A stretch of 64,000 bases of DNA from CATQHS01 sp965203375 (lineage in GTDB: Bacteria > Actinomycetota > Acidimicrobiia > Acidimicrobiales > Aldehydirespiratoraceae), in NCBI GenBank assembly GCA_965203375.1, contig OZ241886.1, forward strand, positions 3,680,279-3,744,278, read 5' to 3'. The first letter of the stretch is position 1. Each line of letters begins with the position of its first letter. Below, one piece after another: positions 47,478 to 55,069 of this stretch. The notes beneath the pieces are model-generated. The model did no database searches, was not told the origin of the DNA, and saw nothing but the letters and a program-made list of their open reading frames with translations. Position numbers and translations under genes: made by a program.

Positions 47478-48971
47478 TCAGTAAAGGGCGAGCTCGCCCC
47501 GCAGCAGGTCGCCGTCGCCGCCCCGGGGGATCTCGTCCACCACGTCGATCTTGGTGGGGCACTTGTAGCGGGCCAGCCGGGCCGCGCACCACTCCACCAG
47601 CTCGTCCTCCTCCACCTCGTCCCCCGAGGCCACCACGAAGGCCTTGACCGCCTCGCTGGTGTGGGGGTGGGGGATGCCGACCACGGCGGCGTCGGCCACC
47701 GCCGGGTGGGTGACCAGCACCGCCTCCACCTCGCCGGGGTGGACGTTGAACCCCGACACGATGATCAGGTCCTTGATCCGGTCGGTGAGGTACAGGAACC
47801 CGTCGGGATCGGCCACGGCCACGTCGCCGGTGTGCAGCCACCCGTCGGCGTCGAGGGCTCGGGCGGTGGCGGCGGGGTCGTCCCAGTAGCCGTCGAAGAC
47901 GTTGGGGCCCCTCACCAGGACCTCGCCGGCCTCGCCGACGGCCGCGTCGGCGCCGGAGGAGTCGGCCAAGCGGACCTCCACGCCTTCGATGGGGCGGCCG
48001 ATGGAGCCCACCGGCACCCCGTCGCCGGTGCCGACGGTGACGCTGGGACCGGTCTCGGTGAGCCCGTAGCCCTCGTTGAGGGGGAGGCCGAGCAGGCGGG
48101 CGGCCAGGGCCACCCGCTCGGGGAGGGCGGCCGCCCCGGAGAGGGCGAGGCGGATGCCCTCGAAGGCGGACGGGGGCGGGTCCAGGTCCACGATGGCGGA
48201 CCACATGCCGGGCGGGCCGACCAGCAGCGAGACGTTCTCGGCGGCGATGGTCTCCAGCAGCGAGGCCGGGTCGAACCGCTCGACCAGCACCACGGTGGCC
48301 CCGCCGTACAGGCAGGGGTTGAGGATGCCGTTCAGCCCGAACACGTGGTGGAGCGGGACGATGCAGAGGCCCACGTCGTCGCCCCGCACCACCCGCCGCG
48401 GGTGGGACCGCACCTGGCGCAGGTTGCTGGACAGGTTGCCGTGGGTGAGGCGGGCCGCCTTGGGGGACCCGGCCGTGCCGGCGGTGAACAACAGCGCGGC
48501 CAGATCGCCGTCGCTCCGCTCGACCATCTCGGCCGGGTCGGCGGTCTCGGCCGCGGCGGTCAAGTCGACGGAGTCGGGCGGGCCGGGGCCGCCCACGGTC
48601 AGGACGTGGTCGAGGCCGGGCAGCTCGGAGCGGTCGATGGAGGAGAAGGCGGCCAGACCGGCCGGGCCCACGATGGCGGCCCTGGCTCCGACCGCGGCCA
48701 TCTGCTGCCGCAGCTCGGGTCCGGGGCTCCGGGGGTTCAGCGGGACGGCCACCAGGCCGGCGCCGAGCACGGCCAGCCAGGACCGGACGAACCGGGGGTT
48801 GGTGGCGCAGATGACGGCCACCCGGTCGCCCGGCGCCAGGCCGAGGCCGGCCAGCACGCCCCGCCGGGCGGCCACCTCGTGCCGCAGGCGCCCGTAGGAG
48901 ATGCGGTCGCCTCCGGCCACCAGGGCGGTGTGGCCGTCGGGGTGGTCCTCGATGATGGAGGCCAGGTTCAC
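47478..48971 (-). CDS. Acyl-CoA synthetase / AMP-dependent ligase
   Basis: A 497-residue ANL ligase: P-loop LLFTAGTAGSPKAARLTHGNL (with Ala for the usual Ser-Gly), LNEGYGLTETGPSVT, GWLHTGDVAVADPDGFLYLTDRIKDLIIVSGFNVHPGEVE. The C-terminus ends PRGGDGDLLRGELALY, lacking the usual catalytic Lys of the A10 motif (normally GK), so it may be altered in adenylation or work as a binding variant. GTG start. It lies 104 bases before hemA on the same strand. Confidence 0.88.
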   Translation of the reverse strand: MNLASIIEDHPDGHTALVAGGDRISYGRLRHEVAARRGVLAGLGLAPGDRVAVICATNPRFVRSWLAVLGAGLVAVPLNPRSPGPELRQQMAAVGARAAIVGPAGLAAFSSIDRSELPGLDHVLTVGGPGPPDSVDLTAAAETADPAEMVERSDGDLAALLFTAGTAGSPKAARLTHGNLSSNLRQVRSHPRRVVRGDDVGLCIVPLHHVFGLNGILNPCLYGGATVVLVERFDPASLLETIAAENVSLLVGPPGMWSAIVDLDPPPSAFEGIRLALSGAAALPERVALAARLLGLPLNEGYGLTETGPSVTVGTGDGVPVGSIGRPIEGVEVRLADSSGADAAVGEAGEVLVRGPNVFDGYWDDPAATARALDADGWLHTGDVAVADPDGFLYLTDRIKDLIIVSGFNVHPGEVEAVLVTHPAVADAAVVGIPHPHTSEAVKAFVVASGDEVEEDELVEWCAARLARYKCPTKIDVVDEIPRGGDGDLLRGELALY

Positions 48972-49067
48972 ATCCGGCCCCTCACCGGAGCGGACCGGGA
49001 TGCGCTTGGCGCCGCCGCAACTGCGCCCGCGGACTCCGCCACGGGAGCGGACCGGGATGCGCCGCGC

Positions 49068-49157
49068 TCAGCGGGCCAGCCAGAAGAGCTGAAGGACACT
49101 GGCGGCGAGAATAGCCACCAGCAACACGGCGATGACGATGGTGGTTCCCCGCCTCAC
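49068..49157 (-). CDS. 29-residue single-pass membrane peptide
   Basis: A short frame with GTG start and strong ribosome site AGGAGGAG 7 bases upstream. The predicted peptide VRRGTTIVIAVLLVAILAAS with VLQLFWLAR following is one transmembrane helix with Arg at both ends. It is 79 bases downstream of the SAM hydroxide adenosyltransferase gene on the same strand. Too short for usual gene callers; function unknown. Confidence 0.6.
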   Translation of the reverse strand: MRRGTTIVIAVLLVAILAASVLQLFWLAR

Positions 49158-49236
49158 GGGCGCTCTCCTCCTCTCGGGACCCGCCTCCTCGGGCGGACCC
49201 GCCTTGCGGGGCGGCCCCGCCGCTTCGGGACCCGCC

Positions 49237-50109
49237 TCACGGGCGGTCGCCTCCCCTGGGGCTCAGCGTCACCGGGGCGGGCGGGGCGGCGTAGGGCTCG
49301 CCGTCGCGGGGGGCGCGGATCCGCACCGTCGCCCCCTCGACCACGCCCAGCTCGGCCGCCGCCGACCGCCGGGGGGCGGCCACCGACACCAGCCCGCACG
49401 AGTCGGTGACCAGGCCGAACCGGCCGGGGCCGATGGCGTCGTAGGCGGCGGCAGTCTCCGCGGCCCGGACCTCGCCGTCGATCACGAGCTGGAGCGCCGG
49501 GCCGAGCCCGTCCAGGTCGTCGGGGCCCAGGTTGAGCTGGCAATTGCCGTAGCGGTCCACCCACAAGACCTCGGCCTCCACCCCGTCGTCATCGCGCCGC
49601 GACACCGGCAGCACCCCCGGGACCAGGGAGGCCGGGTCGATCTCGGGCCCCAGCTCGGCCAGCGGGACCCCCCGGCAGAGGTGGGCGGCGGCCGGGGCGA
49701 ACACGTCGCGGCCATCGAAGGTGGGGCCCGCCGCCGGGAGCCGGTGATCGGGGCTGGCCAGCTCGACGGCCCGGCTCGCCCCTCCGACCAGGGCCACGGC
49801 CGGGGCCAGCAGGCCGTTGTCGGGGGCGACCAGCACCGAGGACCCCTCCCCCACCTCCACCGCCACCGCCCGGCGGTCGGTGCCCACCCCGGGATCGACG
49901 ACGGCCAAGACCACGCCGGGGTTCAGATACTCGACGGCCCGGGCCAGGGCCAGGCCCCCGGCCCGCACGTCGTGGGCGGCGATGCCGTGGTTGACGTCGA
50001 TGACCCGGACCTCGGGGGCGATGGAGGCGATGACCGAATGCACGATGCCGACGAACCCGTCGTCGAGGCCGTAGTCCGACAGAAACGAGATGGTCCCATA
50101 CCGGGTCAT
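49237..50109 (-). CDS. SAM hydroxide adenosyltransferase (DUF62, chlorinase/fluorinase superfamily)
   Basis: A 290-residue member of the DUF62 family that splits S-adenosylmethionine to adenosine and methionine using water. Conserved Asp-Arg-His-type sites: FLSDYGLDDGFVG at the N-terminus, VIDVNHGI, VVDPGVGTDRRAVAVE and APDNGLLAP, and WVDRYGNCQLNL in the second domain. The ATG at 50109 overlaps the stop of a 13-codon mini-ORF, the last of three tandem copies linking it to proC. Confidence 0.93.
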   Translation of the reverse strand: MTRYGTISFLSDYGLDDGFVGIVHSVIASIAPEVRVIDVNHGIAAHDVRAGGLALARAVEYLNPGVVLAVVDPGVGTDRRAVAVEVGEGSSVLVAPDNGLLAPAVALVGGASRAVELASPDHRLPAAGPTFDGRDVFAPAAAHLCRGVPLAELGPEIDPASLVPGVLPVSRRDDDGVEAEVLWVDRYGNCQLNLGPDDLDGLGPALQLVIDGEVRAAETAAAYDAIGPGRFGLVTDSCGLVSVAAPRRSAAAELGVVEGATVRIRAPRDGEPYAAPPAPVTLSPRGGDRP

Positions 50110-50147
50110 CGGCGTTCGAGGCGCTGGCTTGCGCCGCGGCGGGTCAT
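50106..50147 (-). CDS. Coupled mini-ORF 3 (13 aa) between proC and DUF62 gene
   Basis: Peptide MTRRGASQRLERR. ATGA overlaps with mini-ORF 2 before and the DUF62 gene after. Confidence 0.55.
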   Translation of the reverse strand: MTRRGASQRLERR

Positions 50148-50185
50148 CGGCGTTCGAGGCGCCTGCTGGCAGAGCGGCGGGTCAT
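50144..50185 (-). CDS. Coupled mini-ORF 2 (13 aa) between proC and DUF62 gene
   Basis: Peptide MTRRSASRRLERR. ATGA overlaps on both sides; nearly identical to mini-ORF 3. Confidence 0.55.
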   Translation of the reverse strand: MTRRSASRRLERR

Positions 50186-50223
50186 CGGCGTTCGGATGGC
50201 GGGGCGGCCAGGGGCGAGGTCAT
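50182..50223 (-). CDS. Coupled mini-ORF 1 (13 aa) between proC and DUF62 gene
   Basis: Peptide MTSPLAAPPSERR. ATG overlaps the proC stop (ATGA); TGA overlaps mini-ORF 2 start. Ends with the shared ERR. Confidence 0.55.
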   Translation of the reverse strand: MTSPLAAPPSERR

Positions 50224-51017
50224 CGGCCCAGCTCGCGGGAGCGCTCGGCGGCGGCGGCCACCACTCGGCCGATGAGGCCCATGAAGTCGGCCTCGTCCAG
50301 CACGGCCAGCCCGGCCGCGGTAGTCCCGCCGGGGGAGGTGACGTCGGCGCGGAGCTGGGCCGGGTCCCGGTCGGCGCCGGCCAGCAGTACGGCCGCCCCC
50401 AGCAGGGTCTGGCGGGTCAGGGCGTCGGCCGCGGCGGCGTCCAGCCCCTGGGCCGCCCCGGCGGCCCGCAGGGCCTCGGCCAGCCGGAACAGGTAGGCGG
50501 GGCCGCTGCCGGACAGCCCGGTCACCGCGTCGAGGTCGTCCTCGTCCACGGTTATGACGATCCCCACCGCGGCCAGCACCGACTCGGCCCAGGCCAGGTC
50601 GGCCTCGGTGGCCGAGGCGCCCGGGGCCATGGCCGTGGCCCCCCGGCCCACCAGCGCCGGGGTGTTGGGCATGCACCGCACCACCGGGGTCCCGGCCGGC
50701 AGCAGGGCCTCGATGGCGGCGATGCGCACCCCCGCGGCGATGGACAGCACTCGGCCCGGCCCGGCCGCGGCCAGCGCCTCGACGGCGGCGGGCACCACGT
50801 CGGGCTTGACCGCGATGACGGCGTCGGCGCCGGCCAGCGGCTCGGTTCCCATCGACAGGCCGGGCTCGGCGGCGGCCAGTTCGGCCCGGCGGGCCGGGTC
50901 GGGCTCCACCACGTGCAGCTCGCCGGGCTGGGCCCAGTCGCAGCCGATCAGCCCCGATGTCAGGGCCGCGCCCATCTTGCCGCCGCCCACCACTTGGAGC
51001 TTGACCATCAGGGCCAT
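50220..51017 (-). CDS. proC: Pyrroline-5-carboxylate reductase
   Basis: A 265-residue NAD(P)H enzyme, last step of proline synthesis. N-terminal Rossmann motif VVGGGKMGAALTSGLI, AVKPDVVPAAVEALA, SIAAGVRIAAIEALLP, RCMPNTPALVGRGATAM, and the C-terminal LSGSGPAYLFRLAEALRAAG, LTRQTLLGAAVLL, DVTSPGGTTAAGL. Start at 51017 fits GGAGGGGAG 10 bases upstream; ATG 51008 is the alternative. Stop overlaps mini-ORF 1. Confidence 0.95.
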   Translation of the reverse strand: MALMVKLQVVGGGKMGAALTSGLIGCDWAQPGELHVVEPDPARRAELAAAEPGLSMGTEPLAGADAVIAVKPDVVPAAVEALAAAGPGRVLSIAAGVRIAAIEALLPAGTPVVRCMPNTPALVGRGATAMAPGASATEADLAWAESVLAAVGIVITVDEDDLDAVTGLSGSGPAYLFRLAEALRAAGAAQGLDAAAADALTRQTLLGAAVLLAGADRDPAQLRADVTSPGGTTAAGLAVLDEADFMGLIGRVVAAAAERSRELGR

Positions 51018-51338
51018 GCTAGATGGTCTCCCCTCCGGCCAGCGGGTCCTGTCACGGGCGCGGATTTCGCCGGCAAGCGGCGAAATCCTTGCCCCCGTGC
51101 CACCCACTGGCCTGGCGCGTGCCATCTGCTGGATTCTGGCGATCCGACCGCTGGGGGATGGAGATGGGGTGGAGAATGGGCTGGTGATCCCGGTGGAGCG
51201 GGGCATTTTTGGATGCTTCCCCGAACAACCGAAAGGCGCTGCTCCACCGGGATCGTGGTGGACTGTAGCGGGGTTTATTGAGAAGTCAAGTTATTTGATG
51301 AGATTTCTTGCTTTTTCGTTTGGAGTCGGCTCTGTGGG
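51018..51338. other. Intergenic region with two strong inverted repeats
   Basis: A perfect 11-base stem with 5-base loop at 51062-51088 (GGATTTCGCCG arms) and a perfect 14-base inverted repeat GATCCCGGTGGAGC at 51186-51199 and 51241-51254 enclosing 41 bases with an inner CGGGG/CCCCG pair. No coding frame is supported. It contains the proC promoter and the 3' side of the ybjN gene; the larger structure could be a terminator, a small RNA or a miniature element. Confidence 0.55.
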
Positions 51339-51803
51339 TTAGCCCTTGAACTTGGAGGCGTAGCCGATGCGCATGGCGGGTCGGAAGATCAGCTCTACGG
51401 CTGCGTACATGGCACCCAGGATGTGGTCTAGGGCGGGGGCGGTTGCCTGGGGGTGGGGGATGGCGCCGGATAGGTACACGGCGTCCTCGGGGCCGATCTC
51501 CAGCTTCAGGCCGGTCAGGGCCCGGTTGCGGCGCAGCAGGTGCTCGTAGAAGCGGGCGTGGTTCTCCTCGGGGGCGGGGACCAGATAGGTGGTGTAGCCG
51601 AGGGTGCGCTGGCCCAGGGTGAACCAGATGGTCCACACGTCCTTCTCCTCGCCGGCGATCCGCACGTACCAGCGCCGCTCGCCGGACGGCCCCCGCTCGA
51701 CGGCGTCGATGGCGGGGTTGGCGGCGGCCTCGGCGGCCAGCCAGTCGTCGATGAAGGCCTCGAGCCGGTCCAGCTCGCCGGGGGAGGCGGGCTCGGTCTC
51801 CAC
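51339..51803 (-). CDS. YbjN-domain protein
   Basis: About 154 residues of the YbjN type: LDRLEAFIDDWLAAE, RRWYVRIAGEEKDVWTIWFTLGQRTLGYTTYLVP, ENHARFYEHLLRRNRALTGLKLEIGPEDAVYLSGAIP. Actinobacterial YbjN proteins usually follow mshA, as here, though their role is unclear (type III-secretion-chaperone-like fold). GTG start, four residues before the conserved helix. Confidence 0.85.
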   Translation of the reverse strand: METEPASPGELDRLEAFIDDWLAAEAAANPAIDAVERGPSGERRWYVRIAGEEKDVWTIWFTLGQRTLGYTTYLVPAPEENHARFYEHLLRRNRALTGLKLEIGPEDAVYLSGAIPHPQATAPALDHILGAMYAAVELIFRPAMRIGYASKFKG

Positions 51804-51823
51804 CTCAGGCCATCTCAGGCCAT
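51804..51823. repeat. 10-bp tandem duplication at the mshA/ybjN junction
   Basis: CTCAGGCCAT occurs twice in a row. On the minus strand this gives ATGGCCTGAG twice: the first is the end of mshA (Met-Ala-stop), the second a free two-codon ORF (ATG GCC TGA) just before the ybjN GTG. Confidence 0.8.
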
Positions 51824-53035
51824 GCAGTCCACCAGCCGGCGGGCCGCGGCCAGATCGTCGTAGATGCGCCTCGCCCTTCCGGCGGTGGCGGCCCAAGTGT
51901 AGCCGGCGGCCATGGCCGTGGCCCGGTCGGCCATCGCCTCGGCCAGGTCCGGGTCGGCCAGGATCACCTCGACGGCGGCGGCCAGCTCGCGGGGGCTGCG
52001 GCCGTCCACCCGGTAGCCGGTGCGGCCGTGATCGACCAGGGTGCGCAGGCCGCCCACGTCGGAGGCCACCACCGGCGTGCCGCAGGCCGCGGCCTCCAGG
52101 GCCACCAAGCCGAACGACTCCGACCGGCTGGGCACCAGGCACACGTCGGCGGCCCGGTAGTAGGCGGAGAGCCGGTGATGGGGCTGGGGGGGGACGAAAT
52201 CCACCCGCCCGGCCAGGCCGAGCCGGCGGACCGAGCCGGCGACCCGGTCCAGCTCGCGGGCGCCGGCCGGCCCCGAGGCGCCGCCCACCGCCACCAGCCG
52301 GGCGTCGGAGCGGCCCGCCCGGTCCAGCTCGGCCAGGGTCTCGACGGCGGCGTCCAAACCCTTGAGGGGCTGGATCCGGCCCACGAACAGCAGCACCGGT
52401 CCTGCGCCGAGGCCCAGCGCGGCCCGGGCGGCGGCCCGGTCGCCGGGCGAGAAGAGGGCGTGGTCCACCCCGGGGGGCATCACCTCGATGCGGGCCGGGT
52501 CGGCGCCGTAGAGGTCGGCGAGCTGGCGGGCCTCGGCCCCGGAGCTGGCGGTGATCAGATCGGAGCAGGCCACCACCTCGGCCTCGGCGGTGGCCCGGGC
52601 CCTCGGCTCGGGGTCGCCGGTGGCGGCCTTGACCCGGGCCAGGGTGTGGAAGGTGGACACCAGGGGCAGGTCGAGCTGGTGCTTGAGCCGGTGTCCGGCC
52701 ACGGCCGACAGCCAGTAGTTGGCGTGTAGAACGTCGGTGCCGCAGACATCGAGCTGGGCCTGCACCCCGGCGACGAAGGAGTCGACGACACCGGGCAGCG
52801 CCTCCTTGGCCATCTCGGGGGGGCCGGCGTCGATGTGGACGACCCTGAAGCCGGGCGCCACCTCCACCGAGGCCGGGGCGTCGGACCAGCGGCGCACGAA
52901 CACGGTGGCGTCCACGCCAGCCTGGGCCAGCGCGGCGGCCAGCTCGCGGACGTAGACGTTCATCCCGCCCGCGTCGCCCTGCCCGGGCTGGGCCAGGGGC
53001 GAGGTGTGCAGCGACAGGACGGCGACTCGGCTCAC
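51815..53035 (-). CDS. mshA: D-inositol-3-phosphate glycosyltransferase (mycothiol synthesis)
   Basis: A 406-residue GT-B family 4 transferase joining N-acetylglucosamine to inositol phosphate, first step of mycothiol. Diagnostic N-terminus LHTSPLAQPGQGDAGGMNVYVREL, then ANYWLSAVAGHRLKHQLDLPLVSTFHTLARVK, GVDHALFSPGDR, VGRIQPLKGLDAAVE, and the EX7E motif in PSRSESFGLVALEAAACGTPVVAS. GTG start. Its presence supports an actinobacterial host making mycothiol. Confidence 0.95.
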   Translation of the reverse strand: MSRVAVLSLHTSPLAQPGQGDAGGMNVYVRELAAALAQAGVDATVFVRRWSDAPASVEVAPGFRVVHIDAGPPEMAKEALPGVVDSFVAGVQAQLDVCGTDVLHANYWLSAVAGHRLKHQLDLPLVSTFHTLARVKAATGDPEPRARATAEAEVVACSDLITASSGAEARQLADLYGADPARIEVMPPGVDHALFSPGDRAAARAALGLGAGPVLLFVGRIQPLKGLDAAVETLAELDRAGRSDARLVAVGGASGPAGARELDRVAGSVRRLGLAGRVDFVPPQPHHRLSAYYRAADVCLVPSRSESFGLVALEAAACGTPVVASDVGGLRTLVDHGRTGYRVDGRSPRELAAAVEVILADPDLAEAMADRATAMAAGYTWAATAGRARRIYDDLAAARRLVDCMA

Positions 53036-53129
53036 AAGCAGGCCAGGCTACCGGCCGACTCCGCGGCGGCGCGAGCCGCGACCTTTACCCGACTCCGCCG
53101 GTCCGGGGTTTGTTGAGGGCCGGCGGTCG

Positions 53130-53360
53130 TCAGCCTCCCGACACGGGGGGCAGCACCGCGATCTCGTCGTCGTCGTCCACCGGTTCGCCGTAGTCGGCCG
53201 GCTCGCCGTTGCGCCACACCTGGCAGGTCTCCAGCAGGCCGGCGAAGTCGGGCCCGTATCGCCCGCAGGCAGCCTCCAGCACCTCCCCCACCGTGGCGCC
53301 GGGCACGGTGTCGCGGGCTCGCCCGGTTGTCTCCCTAGCCGAGGCGAACAGCCGGAGCAT
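53130..53360 (-). CDS. MoaD/ThiS-family sulfur carrier
   Basis: A 76-residue ubiquitin-like protein: MLRLFASARETTGRARDTVPG, TVGEVLEAACGRYGPDF, DDEIAVLPPVSGG, ending in the Gly-Gly that is activated as thiocarboxylate. Typical of molybdopterin synthase small subunits or tungsten/thiamine sulfur carriers. No other cofactor gene is adjacent. The ATG at 53360 matches family length. Confidence 0.88.
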   Translation of the reverse strand: MLRLFASARETTGRARDTVPGATVGEVLEAACGRYGPDFAGLLETCQVWRNGEPADYGEPVDDDDEIAVLPPVSGG

Positions 53361-53540
53361 GGCCACGGCGACGAATTTACCCCTCAGGCCGCGGCGGCGC
53401 CTCGGGCATCTTCCGTCTCCGGGGACCATCCACGAGGCTGCCCCGCTCGAACACCCGCCGGATGCGGGTGCTTCAGGCGCCTCCGGTCCGGGAGACCATC
53501 CGCGGGGCTGTCAGTGCCCCCCAGTATGGTCGATCACATA

Positions 53541-54131
53541 ATGATCAATGTCCTCGTCATCCGTCATGCCCAGTCGGTCTGGAACCGGGACGGCCGCTGG
53601 CAGGGTCAGGCCGACCCGCCGCTGTCGGACCTCGGGGCGGCCCAGGCCCGGGCGGCGGCCGCGGCGCTGAGCGGCGTCGACTACGTGGTGAGCAGCGACC
53701 TCGACCGGGCCCGGGCCACGGCCGATCTGATGGCCGAGGCCCTGGGCATCGGGCCGGTCGAGGTCGACCCCGGCTGGCGCGAGCGCGACGCGGGCGCCTG
53801 GCAGGGCCTCACCCGGGCCGAGATCGAGCGCGACTATCCCGGCTATCTGGACGGGGGCGGGGTCCCTCCGGGATGGGAGCCCGACTCCTCGGTGCTGGAC
53901 CGGAGCTTGGCCGCCCTGCGCCGGGCCGCCGACCGCGTCGGTTCGGGCCAGGCCCTCGCCGTCTCCCACGCCGGGGTCATATACGCGCTGGAGGGCCACC
54001 TCGGCTGTGAGTTCGAGCGGATCGACCATCTGGGCGGCCGCTGGTTCACCGTCGGCACCGGCGGAGTCGGCTGCCGCCGCCGGGTGGCGCTGGCCGGCCG
54101 AAGCCCCGAAGCAGTCCCGGCGAACCGATGA
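53541..54131 (+). CDS. Histidine phosphatase (phosphoglycerate-mutase family)
   Basis: A 196-residue member of the RHG superfamily: VLVIRHAQSVWNRDGRWQGQADPPLSDLGAAQA (the usual RHG is RHA), VVSSDLDRARATADLMAEAL, ERDAGAWQGLTRAEIE with the acid Glu, and AVSHAGVIYALEGH. Likely a phosphatase of a small sugar phosphate or nucleotide. A second in-frame ATG at 53526 is possible. The stop overlaps the next gene's ATG (ATGA). Confidence 0.88.
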   Translation: MINVLVIRHAQSVWNRDGRWQGQADPPLSDLGAAQARAAAAALSGVDYVVSSDLDRARATADLMAEALGIGPVEVDPGWRERDAGAWQGLTRAEIERDYPGYLDGGGVPPGWEPDSSVLDRSLAALRRAADRVGSGQALAVSHAGVIYALEGHLGCEFERIDHLGGRWFTVGTGGVGCRRRVALAGRSPEAVPANR

Positions 54132-54679
54132 CCGCCTCCGAACCGGCGACCGCTGAGGGCTCGGGCCGGCCCGCGCCGTACCCGGTGCGGGTCATCCGCA
54201 GCGCCAAGCGCCACAAGACGGTCTCGGCCCGGGTGGTCGAGGGGGCCATCCAGGTTCGCATCCCGGCCTGGATGTCAGAGGAGCAGGCGGACCGGACCGT
54301 GGCCGACATCGTGGCCCGGCTGGAGGAGAAGAGGCGGTGCGGCGGGGTCGATCTCGAGGCCCGGGCCCGGGAGCTGGCCCGCCGGTTCGACCTCCCGACA
54401 CCCGCCTCCATCCGCTGGTCGGCCAACCAACACCACCGCTGGGGGTCCTGCACCGCGGCGACGGGCCACATCCGCATATCGAGCCGGCTGACCGAAGTGC
54501 CGCCGTGGGTGCTCGACCACGTGATCGTCCACGAGCTGGCCCACTTGGTGGTTCCCGACCACTCCCCGGCCTTCTACGAGCTCTTGAGCCGCAACCCGGC
54601 GGCGGAGCGGGCCACCGGCTACCTGATGGCCCTCGACCACCGGGCGGGCTGGGACCCGGCCGCGGCTCAGGCAGGCTGA
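54128..54679 (+). CDS. YgjP-like (DUF45) metallopeptidase
   Basis: A 183-residue zinc peptidase with the M48-like site VIVHELAHLVVPDHSPAFYELLSR (His, Glu, His, then His of the DUF45 H-x-x-x-F pattern) and HHRWGSCTAATGHIRISSRL, the conserved WGSC segment of the YgjP family. ATGA overlap with the phosphatase gene. Confidence 0.9.
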   Translation: MTASEPATAEGSGRPAPYPVRVIRSAKRHKTVSARVVEGAIQVRIPAWMSEEQADRTVADIVARLEEKRRCGGVDLEARARELARRFDLPTPASIRWSANQHHRWGSCTAATGHIRISSRLTEVPPWVLDHVIVHELAHLVVPDHSPAFYELLSRNPAAERATGYLMALDHRAGWDPAAAQAG

Positions 54680-54825
54680 GGCGAGTCGCCGGTTCCGCCC
54701 CGACTGTCGGCCAGTTCGGCCGCCAGAGCTTCGGCTTCGTCGAGCTCCCCGGCGTCGAGGGCGGCCAGCGCGGCATCGACGCGATCGAGGTCCTGTTCGA
54801 CCGTGGCCTGCTGGTCGTTGCCCAT
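54667..54825 (-). CDS. Small acidic helical protein (52 aa), tail-to-tail with the metallopeptidase gene
   Basis: A 53-codon frame with ATG at 54825, encoding MGNDQQATVEQDLDRVDAAL followed by AALDAGELDEAEALAAELAD and an SPQPA tail. The helical acidic character with regular Leu/Ala spacing resembles short conserved actinobacterial proteins. Overlaps the stop region of the peptidase gene by 13 bases on the opposite strand. Real-gene status is likely but not proven. Confidence 0.5.
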   Translation of the reverse strand: MGNDQQATVEQDLDRVDAALAALDAGELDEAEALAAELADSRGGTGDSPQPA

Positions 54826-54941
54826 CGGGGCCACACTACCGCGGCGGACCCCGCCTACGGCGGCAGACCGGGATCGCGGTCACACTAAGCCGTTCAGCCC
54901 ACAGCCTCTCAACGCCGGTAGCCGAAGAGCCCGCCTTCATA

Positions 54942-54970
54942 TTGCAATCAGTCCAGCCGGGGCCTACCCT
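54942..54970 (+). promoter_or_regulatory. tRNA-Lys promoter
   Basis: TTGCAA at 54942-54947 and TACCCT at 54965-54970, with a 17-base spacer; the expected start is the first base of the tRNA at 54977. Confidence 0.6.
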
Positions 54971-54976
54971 CAAAAC

Positions 54977-55049
54977 GGGCCGCTAGCTCATCGGGTAGAG
55001 CAGGGGACTTTTAATCCCAAGGCGCCGGGTTCGAGCCCCGGGCGGCCCA
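54977..55049 (+). tRNA. tRNA-Lys (anticodon TTT)
   Basis: Seven-base acceptor stem GGGCCGC paired with GCGGCCC, D-arm GCTCATCGGGTAGAGC, anticodon loop CTTTTAA giving TTT, T-arm CCGGGTTCGAGCCCCGG. The CCA end is not encoded. An AT-rich gene begins 20 bases downstream. Confidence 0.97.
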
Positions 55050-55069
55050 CCGCACTACTTTGAGGTATC

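Larger units (their letters stand above)
50103..50195. repeat. 38-bp tandem repeat of stop/start junctions
   Basis: The string GGGTCATCGGCGTTCG occurs three times with ATG positions 50109, 50147 and 50185, exactly 38 bases apart (14 codons minus the 4-base overlap). A further related stop/start is at the proC end, 50223. Confidence 0.9.
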
